The notes under the pieces: model-generated
The model's database searches: none
The model's input: only the letters and a program-made list of their open reading frames with translations
What the model was told of the DNA's origin: nothing
Source of the DNA: Patescibacteria group bacterium
Lineage (GTDB): Bacteria; Patescibacteriota; Minisyncoccia; Portnoybacterales; UBA2143
Direction: 5' to 3'
DNA: 13,922 bases
Assembly (NCBI GenBank): GCA_018819085.1
Contig: JAHJQT010000005.1
Location: 1 to 13,922, forward strand
Shown: one piece after another, positions 1 to 6,830 of the stretch
How the letters are laid out: each line of letters starts with the position of its first letter
How positions within the stretch are numbered: the stretch's first letter is position 1
Made by a program: the position numbers and the translations under genes

Positions 1-77
1 CCACCCTCAACTTGATGAGCTGAAGTGGCTGCCCCCCATAAAAAACCTTCTGGAAATTTTAAAAATTTTTTAGACAA
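1..77 (-). CDS. GH1-family beta-glucosidase-type enzyme, 5' end only (partial)
   Basis: Reading the minus strand from a TTG at 77-75 gives (M)SKKFLK followed by FPEGFLWGAATSAHQVEG, the very conserved N-terminus of glycoside hydrolase family 1 (beta-glucosidase, 6-phospho-beta-glucosidase and relatives). In that family this stretch forms the first beta strand of the TIM barrel, and the Gln-x-Glu-Gly segment lies at the sugar-binding site. Only 25 codons are in the window; the gene continues past the left edge. TTG is chosen because no in-frame ATG lies nearby upstream and because GH1 proteins usually start a few residues before FPxxFLWG. The start lies 1 nt after the mutM stop codon, so the gene is almost certainly cotranscribed with mutM. 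Substrate cannot be told from this fragment. The family call is firm; the exact start is less certain. Confidence 0.85.
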   Translation of the reverse strand, partial: MSKKFLKFPEGFLWGAATSAHQVEG

Positions 78-78
78 A

Positions 79-894
79 TTATTTTTGACATTTAGGACAG
101 AAATGAGCTGAACGACTACCCATTTTAATCCTCTTTATTTTTGATTTACAGGAAAAACAAGACTTGCCTCCCCGTTGATAAACTTTTAACAAAGGAACAT
201 AATTTCCTTTTTTTCCATAAATATCGAAATAATCTCTACTAGAAGTACCTCTTTTCTTTATAGCTAATTTTAAAATTTCTTTTATCCCTTGAAAAATTCT
301 CTTAATCTCATTATTTTTTAGTGTTTCAACTTTTCTTGAAGGAAGAACGCCAGCAAAAAACAAAATCTCATCAGAATAAATATTACCAATCCCTGCAATA
401 AATTTCTGATCCATTAAAATAATTTTTATCTTTGATTTCTTTCTTTTTAACAATAATTCTTTAAATAATTTTAAATTAAATTTATTAGACAAAGGCTCTG
501 GTCCAAATCTTTCTTTTTCAAAGAAATCATCCAATTCATCTTTAGAAATCACCTTAACAAATCCAAACTGCCTTACATCATTATGAATTAATATATTCTT
601 TTTAGTAAAATAATAAACAAGATGAGTATGTTTGCTTATTATCCCATTAAATATTAATTGTCCACTTAATTTTAAATGAATTATTAAATAATAATTGTTT
701 GACAATTCAACAATTAAAAGCTTAGCTCTACGAGTAATATTGTTTATCTTTACTTCTTTAACTAAATTTTTAAATTTTTTTAAAGGATATTTAACTAATT
801 TAGGAAGATTAATCTTAACGCTCTTAATTTTCTTACCCTTTATTTTTCTATTTAACTGCCTCTTTATTGTTTCAACTTCAGGAAGTTCTGGCAT
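79..894 (-). CDS. mutM: Formamidopyrimidine-DNA glycosylase (Fpg/MutM)
   Basis: Base-excision repair glycosylase and AP lyase that removes 8-oxoguanine and other oxidised purines from DNA. The protein is 271 aa, the usual length. It starts MPELPEVE, so the catalytic Pro2 (Schiff-base nucleophile after Met removal) and Glu3 are present. Lys58 in RRAK corresponds to the conserved active-site lysine. The helix-two-turn-helix is seen around residues 160-185 (MDQKFIAGIGNIYSDEILF). The C-terminal zinc finger is intact: C246, C249, C266, C269, with the DNA-contacting Arg261 in the GSRSAHF segment. The intercalation-loop Met of the E. coli enzyme (HLGMSG) is Leu here (HLKLSG), a conservative change. 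The ATG lies 1 nt after the stop of the upstream glycoside-hydrolase-like gene, so translation is probably coupled. No Shine-Dalgarno motif is visible (AATAATATG). Confidence 0.97.
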   Translation of the reverse strand: MPELPEVETIKRQLNRKIKGKKIKSVKINLPKLVKYPLKKFKNLVKEVKINNITRRAKLLIVELSNNYYLIIHLKLSGQLIFNGIISKHTHLVYYFTKKNILIHNDVRQFGFVKVISKDELDDFFEKERFGPEPLSNKFNLKLFKELLLKRKKSKIKIILMDQKFIAGIGNIYSDEILFFAGVLPSRKVETLKNNEIKRIFQGIKEILKLAIKKRGTSSRDYFDIYGKKGNYVPLLKVYQRGGKSCFSCKSKIKRIKMGSRSAHFCPKCQK

Positions 895-895
895 A

Positions 896-1846
896 TTATT
901 TAGCCCAAATTTCTTTCGCTACACTCCAGAAAGAATCATTACCTTCTCCTTTCATATAATACCACCACTCAACACCTTTGAAATAAGCCTCATCAAAACC
1001 AGTTCTTTTAACGTAATTAATTGTATCTTGAAACTTATTTAAACTCATTGAATTTTCCCATTCAGTAGAAGACATATCAATAATAGATTTAGGTCCTATT
1101 GGCTCTGCTTGTAGCTCTGTAATAATAATTTTATCTAAACCCGTCAAAAATTTTGTTAAATCAGCCCTTTTTTTATAAAAAATAGGTCTTATAGGATAAC
1201 TGAAATACCCCCAATACTGAGTCCAATTATTTCGAATAATAGATATTCCTAAATTATCTGCTAATATTGCTGGCTTTAGCCAACTATCAAATTCACCATT
1301 AACTGTGAGTATAATCGGCTTATTGGAAAAATCAGTTTCTCTAACTAAAGAAATTTCCTTTTCTCCAATTTCCCAAGATTTTATTATTGCTTTTGAATTA
1401 TAATGATTAATAACTTCTTTTAAAAATAATAAAGTACTTTCTTGTTTTTCATCTGTATTTAATTCTTTTGCCCATTCAGGAAGTTTACTTTCAATAACTA
1501 AAATAACCTCAGCGCCTTTTGCTTTAGCATTATTAATTTGCCAATCTAAATCATTAAATAAATATTCTCCTTTATTGGCCTCGATCAAAGACCAATAAGC
1601 AATTAAACGTATTTTTCTAACTCCTAAATCATCAAGAATGTTAAGATATGTTTTTTGCCAATCAATATTTAGCTCTTCTGCAGATATTTGACTAAATGTA
1701 ACCCCAAAATTAATTTCTGAATTTGATTCAAGAGAGCCAAACATTAAATATACAAAAACAGCAATAAGGGAAAACAGTAGAATGAAAAAAACAATTGAAA
1801 TAATACGCAAAGGATTAAAAATGTTTTTAAAAAATTTTATGTTCAT
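896..1846 (-). CDS. Membrane-anchored TIM-barrel glycoside-hydrolase-like protein, possibly catalytically dead
   Basis: The 316-aa protein has a cytoplasmic basic N-terminus, one membrane segment at about residues 14-36, then an extracytoplasmic domain. The domain resembles clan-A (GH5-like) hydrolases, in a form I know from Parcubacteria: an FGVTFSQ opening (47-53), RLIAYWSLIE (80-89), FNDLDWQI (97-104), ITELQAEPIGP (242-252) and GVEWWYYMK (291-299). Glu244 of ITELQ fits the nucleophile position. At the position where relatives carry WQVENEP, with the acid/base Glu, this protein reads WEIGEKEISLV (158-168) and lacks the NEP tripeptide and roughly 15-17 following residues. A second loop after VILVIESK (115-122) also looks shortened. 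It may therefore bind rather than cut glycans. The ATG is preceded by AACTATT with no Shine-Dalgarno. It sits between mreB copy 1 (48-nt gap) and mutM (1-nt gap). The fold call is fairly sure; the substrate is unknown. Confidence 0.75.
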   Translation of the reverse strand: MNIKFFKNIFNPLRIISIVFFILLFSLIAVFVYLMFGSLESNSEINFGVTFSQISAEELNIDWQKTYLNILDDLGVRKIRLIAYWSLIEANKGEYLFNDLDWQINNAKAKGAEVILVIESKLPEWAKELNTDEKQESTLLFLKEVINHYNSKAIIKSWEIGEKEISLVRETDFSNKPIILTVNGEFDSWLKPAILADNLGISIIRNNWTQYWGYFSYPIRPIFYKKRADLTKFLTGLDKIIITELQAEPIGPKSIIDMSSTEWENSMSLNKFQDTINYVKRTGFDEAYFKGVEWWYYMKGEGNDSFWSVAKEIWAK

Positions 1847-1859
1847 AATAGTTTGTTAT

Positions 1860-1887
1860 TTTATTAATTTAATTTTTTATTAATAAA
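1860..1887. repeat. AT-only inverted repeat in the mreB to GH-like gap
   Basis: A 9-bp perfect inverted repeat (TTTATTAAT at 1860-1868, ATTAATAAA at 1879-1887) with a 10-base loop lies in the 48-base gap after mreB copy 1. The stem is entirely A/T and no clear T-run follows it on the minus strand, so it is at best a weak transcriptional pause. In such AT-rich sequence it may be chance. Confidence 0.3.
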
Positions 1888-1894
1888 TTAAAAA

Positions 1895-2947
1895 TTATCT
1901 TGGAGGCTCTTCATATTGAGTAGCTACCAAAACATCCTTCAAAGCATCAATGTCTTCTAAAACAACTCCTGTTCCTCTTACAACTGCCGTTAAAGGGTCT
2001 TCAACTAGTTTAACTGGCATTTCTGTCTGTTCACTCACTAATTTATCTAATCCACGTAATAAACTACCACCACCAACAAGAAAGATTCCACGTCGCATAA
2101 TATCAGCTACTAGTTCAGGAGGAGTTTCTTCAACCGCATTTTTTATAGAATCAACTAAAGATTTAACTGAACGCTTTAACGCTTTTCTAATTTGACCATC
2201 ATTGACTATTATTTCCTTTGGAAGACCAGTAACAATATCACGACCACGCATTGATGTTTCTAATGGATCATCTAAATCATAAGCAGAACCAACACTTATT
2301 TTAATATCTTCTGCTGTTTTTTCTCCCAAAAGAAGATTAAATTCTTCTCTTGCGTATTGAATAATATCTTCATTTAATTTATCTCCAGCTGTCCTTAAAC
2401 TACGACTCACAACAATACCACCTAAAGATATTACAGCAACTTCGGTGGTTCCTCCTCCAATGTCAACAATCATATTGCCAGTTGCTTCTTGAACTGGGAG
2501 TCTTATTCCAATGGCTGCAGCCATTGGTTCTTCAATTAAATAAACTGCTCTTGCTCCAGCATTTCTAGTAGCATCTTCAACGGCTCTTTTTTCTACTTCT
2601 GTAACGCCTGAAGGAATACCAATGACAACTCTTGGTCTAGGTAAAATAGAAAAACTTTCTTTATGAACCTTATCAATAAAAAACTTCAGCATTTGCTCAG
2701 TAATTTCAAAATCAGAAACAACTCCAGCTACTAATGGGCGAGAAGCTATAATATGACCCGGCGTACGACCAACCATTTTTTTAGCATCTTGTCCAATTGA
2801 TAAAATTTGACCTGTTTTTTGATTAACTGCAACAACTGATGGTTCATTAATTACTATTCCTCTTCCTTTAACATAAACTAAAGTATTTGCCGTACCAAGA
2901 TCTATCCCAATATCCTTTGAAAAAAGTCCTAGAATATTATTTAACAT
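1895..2947 (-). CDS. mreB: Rod-shape-determining actin homolog MreB (copy 1, canonical)
   Basis: Bacterial actin that polymerises as membrane-bound filaments and guides cell-wall elongation. It is 350 aa. The N-terminus MLNNILGLFSKD resembles the E. coli MreB membrane-binding amphipathic helix, followed by IGIDLGTANTLVYV (phosphate loop 1, residues 13-26). Other landmarks are IEEPMAAAIG (138-147, with the catalytic-type Glu), DIGGGTTEVAVISLGG (phosphate loop 2, 162-177) and FLVGGGSLLRGLDKL (adenosine motif, 289-303). A short C-terminal tail (about residues 336-350, ending QYEEPPR) is absent from the second copy. The ATG overlaps the last 11 nt of proS, so the two are likely translationally coupled. 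No mreC or mreD follows; the next genes are a glycoside-hydrolase-like protein and mutM. This is the more canonical of two mreB genes in the window. Confidence 0.97.
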   Translation of the reverse strand: MLNNILGLFSKDIGIDLGTANTLVYVKGRGIVINEPSVVAVNQKTGQILSIGQDAKKMVGRTPGHIIASRPLVAGVVSDFEITEQMLKFFIDKVHKESFSILPRPRVVIGIPSGVTEVEKRAVEDATRNAGARAVYLIEEPMAAAIGIRLPVQEATGNMIVDIGGGTTEVAVISLGGIVVSRSLRTAGDKLNEDIIQYAREEFNLLLGEKTAEDIKISVGSAYDLDDPLETSMRGRDIVTGLPKEIIVNDGQIRKALKRSVKSLVDSIKNAVEETPPELVADIMRRGIFLVGGGSLLRGLDKLVSEQTEMPVKLVEDPLTAVVRGTGVVLEDIDALKDVLVATQYEEPPR

Positions 2948-4172
2948 ATTTCAATAATTCTTTTAATTCAACTAACTTTTCTTCTTTTTCATTTCTTTTC
3001 TTTATTTCTACTGAATTTTTGGCTAAGGTTTTTTCACTTACTACTAAACGAATTGGAATTCCAATTAAATCTGCTTCAGTAAATTTCTCACCTGGGCTTT
3101 TATCACGATCATCATACAAAACATCCATACCTTGTTTTTGTAAATCCTGATACACTTTTTTACTTTGCTCAATTACCTTTTCACTATTGCCAATAGATAA
3201 TAAATGCACATCAAAAGGAGCCACACCAGTTGGCCAGATAATCCCTCTATCATCATGACTTACCTCAATAATAGCAGCTATTAATCTGCCCAAACCAATC
3301 CCATAGCAACCCATGATAATTGGCTTTTTCTTGCCATCTTTGTCAATAAATTCAGCCTTCATAGCTTGACTATACTTAGTTCCTAAATGAAAACAATGAC
3401 CAGCTTCAATACCGCTTTTCTGTTCTAGCTTCTTCTTACAATTAGGACATTCTGTAGCCTGGCCTGCTTTTTCTATATTAGCGCCATAATTGCAAGCCGG
3501 ACAAAAAACAATCTTATCCTCACCAGTTTCAGCAAAAAGAATAAATTCATGGGATAAATCTCCGCCAATAGTACCTGAATCAGCCTCTACAGCAACAACT
3601 TCTAATCCACACCGTTTAAAAATCTTAATATAGGCCTGCCTAACTTTCTCATAAAAATCCATTGATGCTTTTTTAGAGACGTCAAAACTATAAAGATCTT
3701 TCATAATAAACTCGCGTACGCGTAATAATCCGCCTGTAGCTCGCATCTCATTGCGAAACTTATTCTGAAACTGATAAAGATAGACAGGCAATTCAGAATA
3801 AGAGCTAATTCTTTTTCGCACTAAATCAGTAATTACTTCTTCGTGAGTTGAGCCAAGACCAAATTCTTTATCATGACGGTCTTTAACTATAAATAAAGGC
3901 GGATCAATTGTTTCCCAACGGCCTGTTTCTTGCCAGCTCTTCTTAGGAATTAAAGTTGGCATAAATAATTCCTGACCTCCGATATTATTAATTTCCTCTC
4001 TGATAATATTTTCTACCTTATTATGCACACGCCAACCTAAAGGCAAGAAAGTATAAATACCAGCAGCTGTTTGATCAATAAAATCACCTCTAGCTAAAAA
4101 TTTATGACTAATTGTTTCAGCACCTTTAGGCGCTTGCTTTTTAGTTTTAGTAAAAAGTTTTGATTGAAGCAT
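2937..4172 (-). CDS. proS: Proline--tRNA ligase, short form without the INS editing domain
   Basis: Class II aminoacyl-tRNA synthetase that charges tRNA-Pro. It is 411 aa against about 570 for E. coli-type ProRS. Visible are motif 1 (around LPLGWRVHNKVENIIREE, 43-60), the TxE-type loop GSTHEEV (107-113), motif 2 (FRNEMRATGGLLRVREF, 139-155), motif 3 (MGCYGIGLGRLIAAIIE, 287-303) and a C-terminal anticodon-binding domain (about 315-411). The roughly 180-residue INS editing domain that normally lies between motifs 2 and 3 is missing. In its place is a short segment with two CPxC knuckles: C224, C227, C242, C245, which looks like a zinc ribbon. The gene lies 12 nt after rseP and overlaps mreB copy 1 by 11 nt. 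The upstream context (AATAAAATACATG) has no Shine-Dalgarno motif. Confidence 0.96.
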   Translation of the reverse strand: MLQSKLFTKTKKQAPKGAETISHKFLARGDFIDQTAAGIYTFLPLGWRVHNKVENIIREEINNIGGQELFMPTLIPKKSWQETGRWETIDPPLFIVKDRHDKEFGLGSTHEEVITDLVRKRISSYSELPVYLYQFQNKFRNEMRATGGLLRVREFIMKDLYSFDVSKKASMDFYEKVRQAYIKIFKRCGLEVVAVEADSGTIGGDLSHEFILFAETGEDKIVFCPACNYGANIEKAGQATECPNCKKKLEQKSGIEAGHCFHLGTKYSQAMKAEFIDKDGKKKPIIMGCYGIGLGRLIAAIIEVSHDDRGIIWPTGVAPFDVHLLSIGNSEKVIEQSKKVYQDLQKQGMDVLYDDRDKSPGEKFTEADLIGIPIRLVVSEKTLAKNSVEIKKRNEKEEKLVELKELLKYVK

Positions 4173-4184
4173 GTATTTTATTTA

Positions 4185-5276
4185 TTAAAAGAATTTTGCA
4201 ATATCATGCCAAGTAACAGCAATCATTAATAATATTAATAAAGCGAAACCAGATGCATGAGTAATTCCTTCAACTTTACCACTAACTGGAGATCCCTTTA
4301 TTTTCTCAATTCCAAGAAAAAGCAATCTTCCACCATCAAGAGCAGGAAAAGGTAAAATATTAATAATAGCTAAATGAATATTTAAAATAGCTGTTAATTG
4401 TAAAATATAGATAAATCCAAGATTTGTTGCCTGATTTGTTAAATCAAAAATTCCAACAGGACCCGCTACTTCCATTGCTAATTTTCCAGATACAATTAAA
4501 TGCCAAAGAAGAGTACCTAAAGCAATAATAATCATATAGGTTAATTGAATTGTACTCATAAATCCTTTATACAATGACTGATACCAAGGATATGAAATAA
4601 TTGCTGTTTTAACTAATCCAATACCTAAAGGCCCTTCTTGCTCAGAATGAACAACTCTTGGAATTATGCTTTTCTCTAAAATCTGATCACCTCTATTAAC
4701 TACTACTATAATCTCTTCTCCTTTATGTTTATTAATAAATTCTTGTATTGCACTTATCTTTAAAAATTTAAAAGTTTCTTCTTCAAACTTAAAATAATTA
4801 ATCGTATCTCCTATTTTTATTCCAGCTTGATAAGCAGGAGAATTAGAAGTAATTTCTGTAATTTGAATTTTCTCTCTATTTGCATCACCTACTATTTCGC
4901 TATCAATCATTGCCGGTAAACCAATCCAATACCCCACACTTAAAAGAACAGCTGCTAATAAAAAATTCATAGTAACTCCTGCTGTTAATATTTTAACACG
5001 AGTCCATATTGTTTTACTGTAAAAAGCTCTATCACTATCGGGATCATCTTTCTTTTTACCATCTTCACCATGAATTTTAACAAAACCACCTATCGGAAAA
5101 AGATTCAAAGAATAGGTTGTTTCTCCTTTTTTATAACTAAAAAGGCGCGGAGGAAAACCAAATCCAAACTCTTCTACTTTTATTCCAGCACGCTTAGCCA
5201 CAACAAAATGTCCGATTTCATGGACAAAGACAATCAGTGAAAATATTAAAATAAATACAACAATAGTTAAAAACAT
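4185..5276 (-). CDS. rseP: Site-2 intramembrane zinc metalloprotease (RseP/YluC type)
   Basis: Multi-pass membrane protease that cleaves transmembrane segments; family members release anti-sigma factors or clear signal peptides. It is 363 aa. The first membrane helix carries the zinc motif HEIGH (His19, Glu20, His23), and the third zinc ligand is in PALDGG (Asp314). A single PDZ domain lies at about residues 125-205 (for example SNSPAYQAGIKIGDTI), on the non-cytoplasmic side. Further membrane segments are at about 95-118, 240-263, 285-308 and 340-356. The ATG lies 3 nt after the frr stop codon. The frr-rseP-proS order is that of many bacteria, but uppS, cdsA and dxr, which usually stand between frr and rseP, are absent. 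No sigma/anti-sigma partner is in the window, so its target is unknown. Confidence 0.95.
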   Translation of the reverse strand: MFLTIVVFILIFSLIVFVHEIGHFVVAKRAGIKVEEFGFGFPPRLFSYKKGETTYSLNLFPIGGFVKIHGEDGKKKDDPDSDRAFYSKTIWTRVKILTAGVTMNFLLAAVLLSVGYWIGLPAMIDSEIVGDANREKIQITEITSNSPAYQAGIKIGDTINYFKFEEETFKFLKISAIQEFINKHKGEEIIVVVNRGDQILEKSIIPRVVHSEQEGPLGIGLVKTAIISYPWYQSLYKGFMSTIQLTYMIIIALGTLLWHLIVSGKLAMEVAGPVGIFDLTNQATNLGFIYILQLTAILNIHLAIINILPFPALDGGRLLFLGIEKIKGSPVSGKVEGITHASGFALLILLMIAVTWHDIAKFF

Positions 5277-5279
5277 AAT

Positions 5280-5837
5280 TTATATCGTCATTATATCTTC
5301 TTCTTTCTTCTTACTTACGTCTTCTATTTTTTTATTATACTCATCAACAACTTTTTGCAACTCATCTTTAGCTTTAAATTTTTCATCTTCAGAAATTTCC
5401 TTTGCTTGTTCCATAGCTTGAATCTGATCCCAAACATCACCTCGACCACGCCTAACACTAATTCGACATTCTTCAGTTTTTTCCTGAACAATTTTAGCAA
5501 GCTCTTTACGTCTTTCTTCATTTAAAGCAGGAATATTAACACGAATAAATTCTTCTTCTGTTACTGGATTTAATCCTAATTTTGAATCCCTTATAGCCAA
5601 TTCAATATTTCTAATAATTTCTTTATCCCAGGGTTTAATAATAATTGATCTAGGTTCAGGAGCATTAATAGCTGCTAATTGTTTTATAGGAAGTTCTTGA
5701 TTGTAGCAATTTACTTTGATATTCTCTATTAAACTTGGATTAGCTCTACCAACCTGTAAACTACCTAATTCACTTTTAAGATATTCTATGGTTTTATTAA
5801 AATCAATTTTTAAATTTTCTATCAATTTTTTATACAT
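5280..5837 (-). CDS. frr: Ribosome recycling factor
   Basis: After termination, this protein splits the post-termination 70S complex together with EF-G. It is 185 aa, exactly the normal length. Typical landmarks are LQVGRANPSLIENIKV (27-42, matching the E. coli IRTGRASPSLLDGIVV region), PWDKEIIRNIE (hinge side), GLNPVTEEEFIRVNIPALNEERR (the turn leading to domain I helix 2) and ECRISVRRGRGD, where the essential Arg132 of E. coli is kept although the following Arg is Gly. The gene lies 8 nt after holB and 3 nt before rseP. The usual partner pyrH is not next to it here. The upstream bases (TTTAAATAAAAAAATG) show no Shine-Dalgarno. Confidence 0.97.
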   Translation of the reverse strand: MYKKLIENLKIDFNKTIEYLKSELGSLQVGRANPSLIENIKVNCYNQELPIKQLAAINAPEPRSIIIKPWDKEIIRNIELAIRDSKLGLNPVTEEEFIRVNIPALNEERRKELAKIVQEKTEECRISVRRGRGDVWDQIQAMEQAKEISEDEKFKAKDELQKVVDEYNKKIEDVSKKKEEDIMTI

Positions 5838-5845
5838 TTTTTTAT

Positions 5846-6793
5846 TTAAAATTCTAACATTAAAACTTCTAAAGCTAGTCTGGCATTTAAACTTGAATTT
5901 TTTAAAATTATTTTCGTTTCTTTAATTTCTTTTATAATTTTTTTTAATTTAGGCAATGAATAACATTTATTATACTTTTCAGTATTGTTATAAATAATTA
6001 ATTCCGGACAATTAACAGATAGTAATAATAAATCTCTAAACCAGAAAAGCCAATAATTAAGAGTTTTTTGAGCTTCAAGAATATCTTTTGACATGCTTTC
6101 GACATATTTATACCGCTCATTAATATTATCTCTTAAAAGACCTTCTAATTGAGTAATAGTCTTATTGTGATTTTCAAATAATTCCTTGTTTTCTATATAT
6201 TGAATTGCTAATCCAGGACGACCATTTGAAAGACGAATAATTTGCTTTAAATCATTCTTATCTGTATTTGATAAATTTAAATTATTTATCCCTTCTTCTA
6301 TTTCTTTTTGAGCAACTGGTAAAAAATTAATTTTCTGACAACGTGAAGCGATGGTTGGTAAAATAAGATCTGAATTAGATGTTGTTAAAATTAAAATTGT
6401 TTTACTGTTCGGTTCTTCTAAAGTTTTTAAAAGACAATTACTAGCATGAGAAGTCATCTTTTCTGCCTGACTAACTAAAGCTATCTTATATGAAGCCCTA
6501 TAGGGAAACATACTAAACTGATGTTGTACCTTTCTAATCTGATCAATACTAATTTCTGATTCTTTTATTATACCTTTTTCTGTTTTAATTATTTCTGGCT
6601 CTAAAATAAGGATATCAGGATGAACAGCCATATCTATTTCTCCTCCCGTAAGCATTCTTATGATTTCCAAAGCAAATGTTTTTTTACCTAAAGAATCTGG
6701 CCCAGTGAATAAATAAGCATGAGCTAATCGCTTGTTTTTAATACTTTTTTTAAAAAATTCTAAAATACGCTGATGTCCAATAATCATGCTCAT
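5846..6793 (-). CDS. holB: DNA polymerase III delta-prime subunit (clamp loader)
   Basis: Clamp-loader AAA+ subunit that helps open the beta clamp at primed sites. It is 315 aa. The N-terminal domain starts IIGHQRILEFF and has GPDSLGKKT (31-39, a Walker A-like loop), the HPDILILEPE strand (58-67), CLLKTLEEP (120-128) and the conserved SRC motif (150-152, ASRCQ). The Walker B region reads IALVSQAEKM, with no acidic pair, as expected for a non-hydrolysing delta-prime. The cysteine cluster of the zinc module seen in E. coli just before HPD is absent (GGEIDMAVHPD). The C-terminal helical collar domain is diverged. Two in-frame ATGs (6793 and 6787) are possible; the first is preferred because a predicted promoter places the transcript start on it. 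It is 8 nt before frr. A tau/gamma subunit is less likely given the short length and lost Walker B. Confidence 0.9.
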   Translation of the reverse strand: MSMIIGHQRILEFFKKSIKNKRLAHAYLFTGPDSLGKKTFALEIIRMLTGGEIDMAVHPDILILEPEIIKTEKGIIKESEISIDQIRKVQHQFSMFPYRASYKIALVSQAEKMTSHASNCLLKTLEEPNSKTILILTTSNSDLILPTIASRCQKINFLPVAQKEIEEGINNLNLSNTDKNDLKQIIRLSNGRPGLAIQYIENKELFENHNKTITQLEGLLRDNINERYKYVESMSKDILEAQKTLNYWLFWFRDLLLLSVNCPELIIYNNTEKYNKCYSLPKLKKIIKEIKETKIILKNSSLNARLALEVLMLEF

Positions 6794-6799
6794 ATTATA

Positions 6800-6828
6800 A
6801 TTTTATCATAACCAACCTTGATAAACAA
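6800..6828 (-). promoter_or_regulatory. Predicted promoter for holB, apparently leaderless
   Basis: On the minus strand, TTGTTT (6828-6823) is followed after exactly 17 bases by an extended -10, TGA-TAAAAT (6808-6800; the hexamer is 5 of 6 to TATAAT). Six bases (TATAAT) then separate the -10 from the holB ATG at 6793, so the predicted start of transcription is the A of the start codon or very near it. The -35 box matches only its TTG. The element fills the 37-base gap after the glycosyltransferase gene, the longest gap in this stretch of the operon. Confidence 0.5.
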
Positions 6829-6830
6829 GA

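Noticed and set aside
695..1042. Plus-strand open frame spanning the mutM start and the end of the GH-like gene
   Set aside because: It is antisense to two well-supported genes and its product is low-complexity hydrophobic sequence without family features.
6811..6830. Short CTTG-ATAAA-CAAG inverted repeat after the first glycosyltransferase as a terminator
   Set aside because: The stem is only 4 bp and has no T-run; it overlaps the predicted holB -35 and is probably chance.
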